Positions 24,076 through 32,859 of a DNA stretch of 64,000 bases are shown piece after piece. Numbering within the stretch: position 1 is the first letter of the stretch; each line of letters begins with the position of its first letter. The position numbers and the translations under genes were made by a program. Below the pieces are notes generated by a model. That model saw nothing but the letters and a program-made list of their open reading frames with translations. It made no database searches and was not told where the DNA came from. Origin of the DNA: JBBDNV01 sp040877415 (GTDB lineage: Bacteria > Planctomycetota > Planctomycetia > Pirellulales > PALSA-1355). Location: the NCBI GenBank assembly GCA_040877415.1, contig JBBDNV010000090.1:41749-105748 (forward strand), written 5' to 3'.

Positions 24076-25419
24076 GTGAGCGAACCGATCATCAGCGTTT
24101 CAGGATTGCGTGGGGTCGTCGGCGACAGCCTGACGCCCGACATCGCCGTGCGCTACGCCTGCGCGTTTGAGGGTGAGCTGGGCGAGGGAAGCATCGTCAT
24201 CACCCGCGACGGCCGCGAAAGCGGCCCGCTGCTGGCCGCCGCACTGTGCGACGGATTGACCGCCGCGGGCCGCGACGTCGTCGACGCCGGCGTAGCGGCC
24301 ACGCCGACCACCGGCGTGCTGGTACGGCAATTCGGCGCCGCCGGCGGAATCCAGATCTCCGCCAGCCACAATCCGCCGCAATACAACGGCCTTAAGCTCT
24401 TTTCCGCTCTGGGACGCGTCCTACCCGAGGCCGCCGGAGCCAAAGTCATCGCACGCTATCGAAGCGACCAGCCTCGAAGCGTTCCGCACAACAAGGTCGG
24501 GGCGGTCCGCTCGTGTGACGACACGATCGGCCATCACCTGTCGCTCGTCGCCGCCACGGTCGACGTGAAGCGCATCCGCGGCCGGCGGTTCCAGGTGCTC
24601 TTGGATTCAAACCACGGCGCCGGCAGTCTGCTGGGTCGCAAGTTGCTTGCCGAGCTGGGCTGCACGGTCACGCTGTTGGGCGAACAACCCGATGGCCAAT
24701 TCGAACATCCGCCAGAGCCGACCGCCGAGAACCTGGCCGGCGTGTTGCCGGCCGTCGCGGCCGCTGGCTGCGACGTCGGATTCTGCCAGGATCCGGACGC
24801 CGACCGGCTGGCGGTAATCGACGGCACGGGCCGGTATTTGGGCGAGGAATACACGTTGGCCATCTGCCTCGAACATCGGCTCAGGGCCGAGCGCGGGCCG
24901 ATTGTGACGAACTGTTCCACGAGCCGCATGGCCCAGGACGTCGCGGAAAAGTACAATGTCCCCTTTTTCCGCTCGGCAGTCGGCGAAGCAAACGTCGTCG
25001 ATGCGATGCTCAAACACGGCGCGATCTTAGGCGGCGAAGGCAACGGCGGCGTCATCGACCCCCGCGTGGGGCTGGTGCGCGACAGTTTCGTCGGCATGGC
25101 CCTGATTCTCGACGCGATGGCCCTGCGGCAATTGCCTGTGGGACAATTGGCCGACGAATTGCCGCGCTACGAGATCGTGAAAACGAAAATTTCGCTGCCG
25201 CCCGATCGAGTTTGCGCGGCTCTTGCCGCCGTCGAGCGCCGATTTGACGATGCGCGGGTCGACCGTCTGGACGGACTGCGGCTCGATTGGCCCGGAAAAT
25301 GGCTGCTGGTGCGCGCAAGCAACACCGAGCCGATTGTGCGGGCCGTGGCCGAAGCCCCCGCGCGGGACGAAGCCGAACGGTTGTGCCGCGAAGCACGGGT
25401 GGCGATGGACATGCCGTAG
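24076..25419 (+). CDS. glmM: Phosphoglucosamine mutase-like protein
   Basis: 447 residues with a GTG start. Four-domain hexosephosphate mutase: SVSGLRGVVGDSLTPDIAVR, phosphoserine Ser97 in QISASHNPP, metal loop DPDADR, sugar-binding GEGNGG (in place of the GEESGH of other branches) and phosphate loop ASNTEP. The GEGNGG loop and length near 445 suggest the GlmM branch or an archaeal-like relative, which would turn glucosamine-6-P (from GlmS) into glucosamine-1-P. The opening SGLRGVVG departs from the usual FGTDGIRG, so the substrate is likely but not certain. Confidence 0.82.
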   Translation: MSEPIISVSGLRGVVGDSLTPDIAVRYACAFEGELGEGSIVITRDGRESGPLLAAALCDGLTAAGRDVVDAGVAATPTTGVLVRQFGAAGGIQISASHNPPQYNGLKLFSALGRVLPEAAGAKVIARYRSDQPRSVPHNKVGAVRSCDDTIGHHLSLVAATVDVKRIRGRRFQVLLDSNHGAGSLLGRKLLAELGCTVTLLGEQPDGQFEHPPEPTAENLAGVLPAVAAAGCDVGFCQDPDADRLAVIDGTGRYLGEEYTLAICLEHRLRAERGPIVTNCSTSRMAQDVAEKYNVPFFRSAVGEANVVDAMLKHGAILGGEGNGGVIDPRVGLVRDSFVGMALILDAMALRQLPVGQLADELPRYEIVKTKISLPPDRVCAALAAVERRFDDARVDRLDGLRLDWPGKWLLVRASNTEPIVRAVAEAPARDEAERLCREARVAMDMP

Positions 25420-25691
25420 GCCGGACTCCCCGAGTCTGACAAAATGACCCGACGACCACTGTGTCAGGCACAGGGTGCCTGCCCGAGAAGGCTCCGATCG
25501 TCATTTTGCGGACAAATTTCAAAGCGGCAATTTGACACCGGATGAAGTTGAGATAAGGTTTCCAATAGCCCGCGATCGTCGTCGCGCTTTCTGCCGAAAG
25601 TAACGACGGCATTCGGGACACCTCCTCAATCCTGTCACTTCGTTTGTTTTCAGCAAGAGCTTGGCGGCCTGGCAGCCGTTTTGTGCTCCTC
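25420..25691. other. Intergenic region upstream of the riboswitch
   Basis: 272 bases. A small hairpin CAGGCAC/GTGCCTG lies at about 25464-25480, part of a common GTGTCAGGCAC-type intergenic repeat. The promoter of the riboswitch-pilin transcript should be in this interval. No gene is seen. Confidence 0.45.
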
Positions 25692-25803
25692 GGCCACCAT
25701 CCTCGAAAAGGCAAACCGGTCGCAAGGCCGGGACGCAAAGCCAAGGGCCGACTTGAAGAGCGTTCTTCAGGGCGGTAGCCGGTTGTCGAAAGGTACGGTG
25801 GCC
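25692..25803 (+). ncRNA. Cyclic di-GMP-I riboswitch (GEMM) aptamer
   Basis: The stretch GGCAAACC, a short stem capped by a GCAA tetraloop (GGTC-GCAA-GGCC), GGGACGCAAAGCC and later GGTAGCCGGTTG reproduces the conserved core of the GEMM class that binds cyclic di-GMP. The closing stem is perfect: GGCCACC (25692-25698) with GGTGGCC (25797-25803). It lies 92 bases before the start of an Flp pilin gene on the same strand. Control of pilus genes by this class is known from other bacteria. Confidence 0.93.
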
Positions 25804-25833
25804 ACGTCGCGTCGGACAATCGGCGCTGCGCGT

Positions 25834-25866
25834 TACACCGTGAAATTTCACCGCTTACACGGTGAA
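25834..25866 (+). promoter_or_regulatory. Putative expression platform (mutually exclusive hairpins)
   Basis: Three pairings compete in 33 bases: CACCGTG (25836-25842) with CACGGTG (25858-25864); the palindrome GTGAAATTTCAC (25840-25851); and TTCACCG (25847-25853) with CGGTGAA (25860-25866). They lie between the aptamer and the ribosome site AAAGGAG (25879-25885), where a riboswitch output switch is expected. There is no T run, so translation control or processing is more likely than termination. Confidence 0.55.
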
Positions 25867-25894
25867 TCTTAATACGCGAAAGGAGCGATTTGTT

Positions 25895-26065
25895 ATGACG
25901 TTGGCAATGCTGAAACGTTTTCTGGTTTCCGAAGATGGTCCAACCGCCGTCGAATACGCGGTCATGTTGGCCCTGATTATTATCGTGTGCCTGGTGGCGA
26001 TCCAGACTTTGGGCTCGAACACCAGCACGACTTTCACCAACATCTCCAACTCGTTGGGTAGTTGA
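25895..26065 (+). CDS. Flp family type IVb pilin
   Basis: 56 residues from the ATG at 25895 (AAAGGAG, 9-nt spacer). Opens MTLAMLKRFLVSEDG, then PTAVEYAVMLALIIIVCLVA. The prepilin site is G15/P16, with Glu and Tyr at +5 and +6, the Flp signature, and a single hydrophobic helix of about 18 residues. It would be cut by a TadV-like peptidase and assembled by the Tad machine into adhesive pili. No tad genes are next to it here. Expression is probably set by the cyclic di-GMP riboswitch 92 bases upstream. Confidence 0.93.
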   Translation: MTLAMLKRFLVSEDGPTAVEYAVMLALIIIVCLVAIQTLGSNTSTTFTNISNSLGS

Positions 26066-26198
26066 CACCGCGGCCGCGTGGCTCGGTCTGTCGGTCGGCA
26101 TGCTCAAAGACGTACCATGGTCCACTACCAATCGCCCCCAGCTCGGATCGTCACTGCACGGGCGCTTGCGACCATTTGTCGCGCGCCGGGTGCGGATC

Positions 26199-27479
26199 TT
26201 AACGGGCGGGAATGCGGTTTTTGCCCACCCATGGCACGAGCACGTCCGGCACGACAACCGAGCCATCGGCCCGTTGATAGTTTTCCAGGATCGCCACCAG
26301 CGCCCGGCTGACGGCGATGGCCGTGCCGTTGAGCGTGTGGACCGGCGCGGTCCCTTTCTCGCCCGTGCGATAACGAATGCCTAGTCGCCGGGCCTGGTAG
26401 TCGGTGCAATTCGACGTGCTGGTCACCTCGCCAAATTCGCCCGCCTCGCCACGGCCCGGCATCCATGCTTCCAGATCGAACTTGCGGTAGGCCGGCCCGC
26501 CCAGATCGCCCGTGGCCGTATCCACCACCCGGTACGCAATTCCCAGGCCGTCGAACAGCCGGCATTCCAGCTCGCAGAAGTAGTCGAGCATCGCGCCGCT
26601 CGCCTCGGGCAGCGTGAAGGCGAACATTTCCACTTTCGTGAACTGGTGCACGCGATACAGCCCGCGGGCTGCTCGGCCGCCGGCGCCGGCTTCGGTGCGG
26701 TAGCAATGGCTGATGCCGCACAGCTTGATCGGCAGCCGCTCGGCTTCGAGAATTTCGCCCGATAGCAGTCCGCCGAGAGTGATTTCGGCCGTCGCCACCA
26801 GGCTCAGGTCGCTCTCGGCGATCGAGTAGATTTGCGTTTCCGGCCCGCGCGGAATGTAGCCGGTGCCGTCCAGGATTTCGTTGCGCGCTAAGTCGGGCGT
26901 GATCGTGGGGGTGAATCCTTCGGCCACGAGCAGGTCGACGGCATAGCGCTGCAGGGCCAATTCCAGCAGCACGGCTTCGTTCTTGAGAAAATAGAAGCCG
27001 TGGCCGGCGACTTTCGCCCCGCCGGCGAAATCGATCAAATCGAGCTTCTCGCCCAGTTCCACGTGATCGCGGGGCTTGAAGTCGAATTCCGGCGGAGCGT
27101 GCCGCCCGCGTCGCAGCTCGAGGTTCGCCGCTTCGTCGGCGCCCACCGGCGCGTCGGGATGCGAGAGATTGGGAATCGCGCGCAGGATGGCGTCGGCATC
27201 GGCGGTCGCCTGTTCCAATTCGGCCTGCGCGGCGGCGGACTGTTCGCGCAGCGAGCGCCCCTCGGCTTTGCGGGCTTCGCGCTCGGCGGGGTCCTTCGCC
27301 TTGCCGATCGACTTGCTCAACTCGTTGGCCTTGCGATTCAGCTCGTCGAGCTCGATTTGCTTGGCCCGGCGGCGCGTTTCGAGCTCGGCAAAGCGGCGCA
27401 CGTCGGCCTTGGAACCGCGCCGGCGGCAGTTTTCTTCCACCAGATCGACGTTTTCGAGGACAAATCTGCGGTCGAGCAT
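26199..27479 (-). CDS. serS: Seryl-tRNA synthetase
   Basis: 426 residues. It charges tRNA-Ser. The N-terminal coiled-coil arm (about 30-105) reads tRNA. The class II catalytic core has TAEITLGGLLSGEIL (motif around the TxE serine loop), CYRTEAGAGGRAARGLYRVH (motif 2, FR(x)E type) and, near the end, TLNGTAIAVSRALVAILENY (motif 3). Full length for a bacterial SerS. It is convergent with the pilin gene and lies 54 bases past the start of, and in the same direction as, the dipeptidase gene upstream, so the two may be cotranscribed. Confidence 0.97.
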   Translation of the reverse strand: MLDRRFVLENVDLVEENCRRRGSKADVRRFAELETRRRAKQIELDELNRKANELSKSIGKAKDPAEREARKAEGRSLREQSAAAQAELEQATADADAILRAIPNLSHPDAPVGADEAANLELRRGRHAPPEFDFKPRDHVELGEKLDLIDFAGGAKVAGHGFYFLKNEAVLLELALQRYAVDLLVAEGFTPTITPDLARNEILDGTGYIPRGPETQIYSIAESDLSLVATAEITLGGLLSGEILEAERLPIKLCGISHCYRTEAGAGGRAARGLYRVHQFTKVEMFAFTLPEASGAMLDYFCELECRLFDGLGIAYRVVDTATGDLGGPAYRKFDLEAWMPGRGEAGEFGEVTSTSNCTDYQARRLGIRYRTGEKGTAPVHTLNGTAIAVSRALVAILENYQRADGSVVVPDVLVPWVGKNRIPAR

Positions 27480-27533
27480 AGGACGAGCTTACGGTTCGGA
27501 AAAACAATTCGCCGCCGGCCCGATCGCCGCCGG

Positions 27534-28910
27534 TCAGCCGGCGTTTTTCAAGGCTCCCAGATGGCGCCAAAGATGCGCGCTGGCCTTGATTCCGCGGTGA
27601 AAATCGGCCAGGCAGAATTTTTCGTTGGGACTGTGCGTGTTGTCGTCGTCGAGGCCCCAACCGAGCAACAGCGTATCGACTCCCAGCAGATCGTGAAAGG
27701 TCGACACGACCGGGATCGAGCCCCCTTCGCGCATGAAGACCGGCCGGCGGCCAAAACCCTCTTCGATGGCTTTTTGGGCCGCCGCCACATACGAGCTTTC
27801 CAACGGCACCACCACGCCGGGCGCGCCGTGATACGCGATCAGTTCCATCGTGATCCCCGGCGGACAAAGTGCGCGGAGACGTTTCTCGAGCGCCTCGCTG
27901 ATCTTTGCCGGATCCTGACGCGGCACCAGCCGAAAGCTGAACTTGGCGCCGGCACGCGCGGGCAACACCGTCTTGGCGCCTTCGCCCTGATAACCGCTCC
28001 ATAGGCCGTTGATGTCGTACGTCGGCCGGACCCAGCGGCGCTCGAGCGTCGAATAGCCCTCTTCGCCTCGCAAGCCGGCAACGCCGATCTTGCGCATGAA
28101 ATCTTTCTCGTCAAACGGCAGCCTGGCGAATTCTTTCCGCTCGCGCGGCGTGATCGGCTCGACGTCGTCGTAAAAGCCCGGCACTTGCACCGCTCCGCGC
28201 TCGTTCACCAGACTGGCCAGCATCGAAGCAAGCACGTTGGCCGGGTTGGCCACCGCGCCGCCAAACGTGCCGGAATGCAGGTCCTGCCTGGGGCCTGTGA
28301 GCCGCAGCTCGAAATACGCGATTCCCCGCAAGCCGTAGGTGATCGCCGGCTGGCCGGGGCCAAACTGCGACGTGTCGCTGATCACGACCACGTCGCAAGC
28401 CAGCCGATCTTTGTTCTCTTCGATGAAATTCTCCAAATTCGTGCTGCCGACTTCCTCCTCCCCCTCGATCAAAAACTTCAATTGCACAGGCAGCTTCCCC
28501 TGCGTCTCGATCCAGGCTTCGGCGCTTTTTACGTGGGTGAACATCTGCCCCTTGTCGTCGGTTGCGCCGCGGGCATAGACGTTGCCGTCGCGAATCGTGG
28601 GCTCAAACGGCGGCGAGTGCCACTCGTCGAGCGGATCGGGGGGCTGCACGTCGTAGTGGCCGTAAACCAGCACGGCGGGCAGGCCGGCCACGCGGGGCGA
28701 CTCGGCATATACGATCGGATGGCCGGCGGTCTCGACCAATTCCACGTCCAGTTTTAGCCGGCGAAACTGATCGGCCACCCACTCGCCGGCGCGCCTCACG
28801 TCGGCCCGGTGCGCGCTGTCGGCACTGACGCTGGCAATGCGCAGTAACTCGCACAGTTCGCGCTCGTGGCGGTCCTTGTTCTCGTCAAGATAGTTGTCGA
28901 TGTCTTTCAT
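27534..28910 (-). CDS. M20 family dipeptidase/peptidase
   Basis: 458 residues from the ATG at 28910. Zinc peptidase of the carnosinase/PepV-like M20 branch. The first metal motif is VLVYGHYDVQPP, followed by the bridging Asp in YARGATDDKGQ and the catalytic Glu pair in LIEGEEEVGS. A dimerisation domain follows (DLHSGTFGGAVANPAN). The C-terminal His is in WGLDDDNTHSPNEKF. There is no signal peptide, so it is cytoplasmic. It probably hydrolyses small peptides; the exact substrate cannot be told. Upstream of serS and divergent from clpS. Confidence 0.94.
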   Translation of the reverse strand: MKDIDNYLDENKDRHERELCELLRIASVSADSAHRADVRRAGEWVADQFRRLKLDVELVETAGHPIVYAESPRVAGLPAVLVYGHYDVQPPDPLDEWHSPPFEPTIRDGNVYARGATDDKGQMFTHVKSAEAWIETQGKLPVQLKFLIEGEEEVGSTNLENFIEENKDRLACDVVVISDTSQFGPGQPAITYGLRGIAYFELRLTGPRQDLHSGTFGGAVANPANVLASMLASLVNERGAVQVPGFYDDVEPITPRERKEFARLPFDEKDFMRKIGVAGLRGEEGYSTLERRWVRPTYDINGLWSGYQGEGAKTVLPARAGAKFSFRLVPRQDPAKISEALEKRLRALCPPGITMELIAYHGAPGVVVPLESSYVAAAQKAIEEGFGRRPVFMREGGSIPVVSTFHDLLGVDTLLLGWGLDDDNTHSPNEKFCLADFHRGIKASAHLWRHLGALKNAG

Positions 28911-29064
28911 GCTCAGGTTTCGGGGGCTGCAAAACTTATCGCGCTCGCAAATCCCGTATTTTCGGCCACATGCGCTCGTGCTCGCCTCCACCGCGGGTCT
29001 GCAATATAATGGCTGCGGGCCGATTCGGCTATCGTGCCAGGACATTTCCAACGAGGTCCATCGC

Positions 29065-29424
29065 GTGGCAGAGGAATCCACCAGCGGCGTCGCCGAGCCG
29101 GTCGAGCAAACCGTGCTCAAGGAGCGCAGCGAGAAAAAAAAGAAGCCCAAGCGCCAGCCGCGCTACAACGTCATCCTGTGGGATGATCAGGAGCACACGC
29201 CCGATTACGTCGTCGCCATGGTGCAGAAGCTGTTCGGCCATCCGCCCGAAAAGGGCATGCAGATCGCCCAGGAAGTCGACAACTCCGGCCGCGCGATCGT
29301 GCTGACCACCACGAGAGAACACGCCGAGTTGAAGCGCGACCAGATTCACGCCTTCGGCAAGGACCCGATCATCAAGACGTGCAAAGGCTCGATGTCGTCC
29401 AGCATCGAGCCCCTGCCGGAGTGA
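29065..29424 (+). CDS. clpS: ATP-dependent Clp protease adaptor
   Basis: 119 residues from the GTG at 29065 (GAGG, 8-nt spacer). After a charged, probably disordered N-terminus with a basic stretch, the ClpS core reads YNVILWDDQEHTPDYVVAMV, then KGMQIAQEVDNSGRAIVLTT and EHAELKRDQIHAFGKDP. It contains the acidic pair and hydrophobic pocket that bind N-degron substrates and ClpA-type AAA+ partners. Only 19 bases separate it from the mtaB gene downstream, so the two form an operon. Divergent from the dipeptidase gene. Confidence 0.94.
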   Translation: MAEESTSGVAEPVEQTVLKERSEKKKKPKRQPRYNVILWDDQEHTPDYVVAMVQKLFGHPPEKGMQIAQEVDNSGRAIVLTTTREHAELKRDQIHAFGKDPIIKTCKGSMSSSIEPLPE

Positions 29425-29443
29425 GGCAGCCGCCTGTCCGCCG

Positions 29444-30718
29444 ATGACGACGCTCCGCACGGCAACGCTCGGTTGCAAGGTCAACCAGTACGAAACCGAA
29501 CTGGTGCGCCAATCGCTGGTCACGGCCGGCTATCGCGACGCGGCCGCCGACGAGCCGGCCGACTTGTGCCTCGTCAACACCTGCACGGTCACGGCCCAAG
29601 GCGACTCAAAAAGCCGCCAGGTCATCCGCCGGTTGGCGCGCCGCAATCCCGGCACGCGGATCGTCGTGATGGGCTGTTACGCCACGCGCGCACCCGACGA
29701 AGTGGCGGCGCTGCCCGCCGTCGCTCTAGTGATCACCGATAAGCGCGAACTGCCCGATTGGCTCATGCGATGGGGGGTGGTCGACGTCCCGACCGGCATT
29801 TCCGGCTTCGGCAGCCGCAAACGGGCTTACGTCAAGGTGCAGGACGGCTGCATGCTCACTTGCAGCTTCTGCATCATTCCCGCCGTCCGGCCGCACCTGG
29901 CCAGCCGGCCCGTCGAGCACGTCGCCGACGAAGTCCGCCGGCTCGTCGACGGCGGCTACCGCGAAGTGGTGCTGACCGGCATTCACTTGGGCCACTACGG
30001 CGTGGAGTGGAGCCGCGGCCGGGCAAAAGCGGATTGGACGCGGCTTGCGCACTTGTTGGAAAAACTCGCCGCGCTGCCGGGCGAGTTCCGGCTGCGGCTT
30101 TCGAGCATCGAAGCCACGGAAGTCACGCGCGAGCTGATCGCCGTCATGTCCGCGCACCGCCAGCGGATTTGCCCGCATTTGCACGTTTCGATGCAAAGCG
30201 GCTCCGACGTCGTGCTCCGACGCATGCGACGCCGCTGGGGCAGCCGGCGGTTTGTCGACCGTTGCCGGCTCGTGCGCGAGTCGCTCGAGGAGCCGGCTTT
30301 CACAACCGACGTCATTGTGGGTTTTCCCGGCGAAACCGACGACGATTTCGCGGCCACGTGCCTTGCGTGCCAGGAAGTGGGCTTCTCGAAAATTCACATT
30401 TTTCCGTTCAGCCCGCGGCGCGGCACGCCGGCGGCCGCAATGAGCGGCCAGATCGCCCCGCAACTCAAAGCCGAGCGCTGCCGACGGTTGGCCGAGCTAG
30501 CATCACAATTGCGCGGCCGGTATTTCGAGAGCCTGCGCGGCCGGCGGCTGGAAGTGCTGGTGGAATCGGTCGCCAGGCGGCCAGGTCGCGTGCTGGGCAC
30601 CTCTTGCCGCTATGCGCCGGTCGAACTGACCGGCACGGCGTCCGACGTCGGCCGTTTGATCCCGGTCGAAGCGGGAGCGGTCGTCGACGGCGTCATTCAA
30701 GCGTCCGCAGCCGGTTGA
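29444..30718 (+). CDS. mtaB: tRNA t6A37 methylthiotransferase (MtaB)
   Basis: 424 residues. Radical-SAM enzyme adding a methylthio group to t6A37 of tRNAs reading ANN codons. The N-terminal UPF0004 domain starts TLGCKVNQYETELVRQ (the MtaB signature) and has NTCTVTA and VMGCYATR, the three Cys of the auxiliary cluster. The radical-SAM core has CMLTCSFCIIP (CxxxCxxC). A TRAM-like C-terminal domain closes the protein (about 365-424). The TLGCKVNQ opening separates it from MiaB and RimO. Cotranscribed with clpS. Confidence 0.93.
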   Translation: MTTLRTATLGCKVNQYETELVRQSLVTAGYRDAAADEPADLCLVNTCTVTAQGDSKSRQVIRRLARRNPGTRIVVMGCYATRAPDEVAALPAVALVITDKRELPDWLMRWGVVDVPTGISGFGSRKRAYVKVQDGCMLTCSFCIIPAVRPHLASRPVEHVADEVRRLVDGGYREVVLTGIHLGHYGVEWSRGRAKADWTRLAHLLEKLAALPGEFRLRLSSIEATEVTRELIAVMSAHRQRICPHLHVSMQSGSDVVLRRMRRRWGSRRFVDRCRLVRESLEEPAFTTDVIVGFPGETDDDFAATCLACQEVGFSKIHIFPFSPRRGTPAAAMSGQIAPQLKAERCRRLAELASQLRGRYFESLRGRRLEVLVESVARRPGRVLGTSCRYAPVELTGTASDVGRLIPVEAGAVVDGVIQASAAG

Positions 30719-30970
30719 AACTTGCAGCGAATGCGCGGCCGTCCGCTGGCGGTTTAGCACCGATCCCGCCGCCGAAGCTAGCATGCGCCCGCCGGCGTGC
30801 CGATTCCGTCTGGCGGCGCGATCGGCCGTCTGATACACTCCCGCCCTCACGTCTTGGGCGTTGCCCCGAAACACTCTCGGGGCAAGTCGATTGCATTCAC
30901 CTCAAAGCTGTTTCACCGCAATCGCGCACCGGCCTTCGTGCCTGCGCGTGCACACTGCCAGGGAGTCGGC

Positions 30971-32104
30971 ATGCCGGCCAGAAGTTCGTGGTGGTTGGTT
31001 TTCGGCGCGGTGGCGGCAATGGCCGTTTCGCGCGCGAGCTGGGCGGCGCCGCCTTTGACGAAACTCGTGCTCTTCAAGCATCTCGAGGCCGATCCGGCCG
31101 AACTGTACCCGATCAGCGACGAAAACGGTCCGTGGATGATCATGGCCTCGACGTTTTCGGGCGAGGGGGCCGAAGAGCAAACCAGGCAGTTGATCCACGA
31201 ACTGCGCAAGGACTTTAAGCTGCCCGCCTATTCGTACCGCAAGAAGTTCGAATACTCCAAGCCCGTCCGCGGCAAGGGGCTCACGCCGCAAGGCGAGGCG
31301 CCACTGATGAAATACCGCCGGAGCGAGGACGTCGTGGAAATCGCCGTGCTTGTGGGAGATTACCCCACGGTGGACAATCCTGAAGCCCAGAAGGTCCTCA
31401 AGAAGCTCAAGGTCGCGCGGCCCAAAACACTTGACGTCAGCCCCGAAAAATCGAACCAGGCCCTGGCCGCCTACCGCGTGCTGCAAGCGAAAGCCAAGCA
31501 GGCGCTGTTTCCCAAAGCCGGCGACGCGCGCGGTCCGATGGGCAACGCCTTCGTGGTGACCAATCCCTTGCTTCCCCATGAATACTTCGTGCCCAAGGGG
31601 GTCGACAAGCTCGTGTTGGAGATGAACCAGGGCGTGCCTCACAGCCTGCTCGACTGCCCCGAACCATACACCGTCAAGGTGGCCACGTTCACCGGTCATG
31701 CCGTCATCCTGGACCAGAAACGCCAGGACGCGATCGATCGCGGCCAGATGCCCAAAAGCTACTTGGAAGACGCCGCCAAAAGCGCCCACCTGCTGACCGA
31801 AGGGCTGCGGCGAAAAGGCTACGACGCGTACGAATTCCACGACCGCAGCTCCAGCATTGTCACGGTCGGCTCCTTCAGCTTCGTGGGCACGAAGCGCGCG
31901 GATGGGAAGATCGAAATCAATCCGGCCATCCACACGATCATGCGCACCTTCGGGGTCGAAACAAAGGTCGAGCCGGGAAAGCCGGCTGAAGTCGGCAAGC
32001 CAAAAAAACTCAACGGCATTCCTTTCGACGTGCAGCCCCTCCCGGTCGAAGTTCCGCGGATGACCATTAGCGGCACCTACGAGCGCGCGGCGACGCGCCG
32101 GTAG
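30971..32104 (+). CDS. Secreted protein of a planctomycete-type family
   Basis: 377 residues from the ATG at 30971. A signal peptide (MPARSSWWLVFGAVAAMAVS, to about residue 26) is followed by a soluble protein with LFKHLEADPAELYPISDENG, PWMIMASTFSGEGAEEQTRQ (a SPOR-like strand-helix pattern) and EIAVLVGDYPTVDNPEAQKV. The C-terminus has GYDAYEFHDRSSSIVTVGSF, again in the layout of sporulation-related repeat domains. I recall close relatives only from Pirellulales-type planctomycetes. A peptidoglycan or glycan contact is possible, but the function is unknown. It is followed by a hairpin repeat (32126-32191). Confidence 0.8.
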   Translation: MPARSSWWLVFGAVAAMAVSRASWAAPPLTKLVLFKHLEADPAELYPISDENGPWMIMASTFSGEGAEEQTRQLIHELRKDFKLPAYSYRKKFEYSKPVRGKGLTPQGEAPLMKYRRSEDVVEIAVLVGDYPTVDNPEAQKVLKKLKVARPKTLDVSPEKSNQALAAYRVLQAKAKQALFPKAGDARGPMGNAFVVTNPLLPHEYFVPKGVDKLVLEMNQGVPHSLLDCPEPYTVKVATFTGHAVILDQKRQDAIDRGQMPKSYLEDAAKSAHLLTEGLRRKGYDAYEFHDRSSSIVTVGSFSFVGTKRADGKIEINPAIHTIMRTFGVETKVEPGKPAEVGKPKKLNGIPFDVQPLPVEVPRMTISGTYERAATRR

Positions 32105-32125
32105 CGGAAAGGCACGCAATCCGTG

Positions 32126-32191
32126 ATACCAGCCCGAATCACAAGCCAGGGTGGCATTCGTTTGACCCTCGCTGGTGCTTCGGGCTAGTAT
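32126..32191. repeat. Dispersed hairpin element, copy A
   Basis: Imperfect inverted repeat: ATACCAGCCCGAA and CCAGGGT on the left pair with ACCCTCGCTGG and TTCGGGCTAGTAT on the right (inner edges 32150/32164). The same AGCCCGAAG...GAGGG design recurs at 42393-42453. It lies between the secreted protein gene and rdgB and may act as a terminator or RNA stabiliser. Confidence 0.7.
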
Positions 32192-32238
32192 GCCTTCCGG
32201 TCCTTGAAATCTTTGGATCGGTCCCTCGGGAAACCGCA

Positions 32239-32859
32239 ATGCCGACAGCCGTGCTGGTATTGGGCACTCGCAACCGCAAAAAGGTTGGCGAGCTGGTCGA
32301 GCTGTTGGCGCCTGTCGGCCTGGCGCTCAAAACGCTGGCCGATTTTCCGCAAGCCGCGGAAGTCGAGGAAACGGGGGATTCCTTCGCGGTTAACGCGGCT
32401 CTGAAGGCCGTGGCGCAAGCCCGGCATCTGAATGCCTGGGTACTGGGGGAAGACAGCGGCATCATGGTCGACGCGCTGGGCGGAAGACCCGGCATTTTTT
32501 CGGCCCGTTTTGCCGGCCCGCGCGCCACCGACGAGCAAAACAACCTCCGGCTGCTGGCCGAGTTGGGCGATACCCGGCTCGACCGGCGAACGGCGCACTA
32601 CGCGTGCCATCTCGCCCTGTCGGACCCCAGCGGAACGATTCGTGCCGAATGTGAAGGCCGATGCCACGGCCGCATTCGCTTCGAGCCGGCCGGCAGCGCC
32701 GGATTCGGCTACGATCCGCTGTTCGAGGTGGTCGAATATCACCGCACGTTCGGCGAATTGGGCGACCGCGTCAAACCGGCGCTCAGCCACCGGGCCCGTG
32801 CCGTGGAAAAGCTTATCCCGCGGCTCATGGAGCTGGTCGACAGCGGGCAATGGGTCTGA
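32239..32859 (+). CDS. rdgB: XTP/dITP pyrophosphatase (RdgB/HAM1)
   Basis: 206 residues. It hydrolyses non-canonical purine nucleoside triphosphates (XTP, dITP) to monophosphates, keeping them out of DNA. Motifs: VLGTRNRKKVGELVELL at the start, EETGDSFAVNAALKA, VLGEDSGIMVDALGGRPGIF and GFGYDPLFEV, then the closing LSHRARA. Complete and of normal length. Downstream, 138 bases separate it from a secreted M20 gene. Nothing special is seen in regulation. Confidence 0.95.
   Translation: MPTAVLVLGTRNRKKVGELVELLAPVGLALKTLADFPQAAEVEETGDSFAVNAALKAVAQARHLNAWVLGEDSGIMVDALGGRPGIFSARFAGPRATDEQNNLRLLAELGDTRLDRRTAHYACHLALSDPSGTIRAECEGRCHGRIRFEPAGSAGFGYDPLFEVVEYHRTFGELGDRVKPALSHRARAVEKLIPRLMELVDSGQWV

Noticed and set aside
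25519..25851. Minus-strand frame with a CPEC motif near the riboswitch
   Set aside because: It is antisense to the conserved aptamer, and one CxxC is not enough for a zinc protein.
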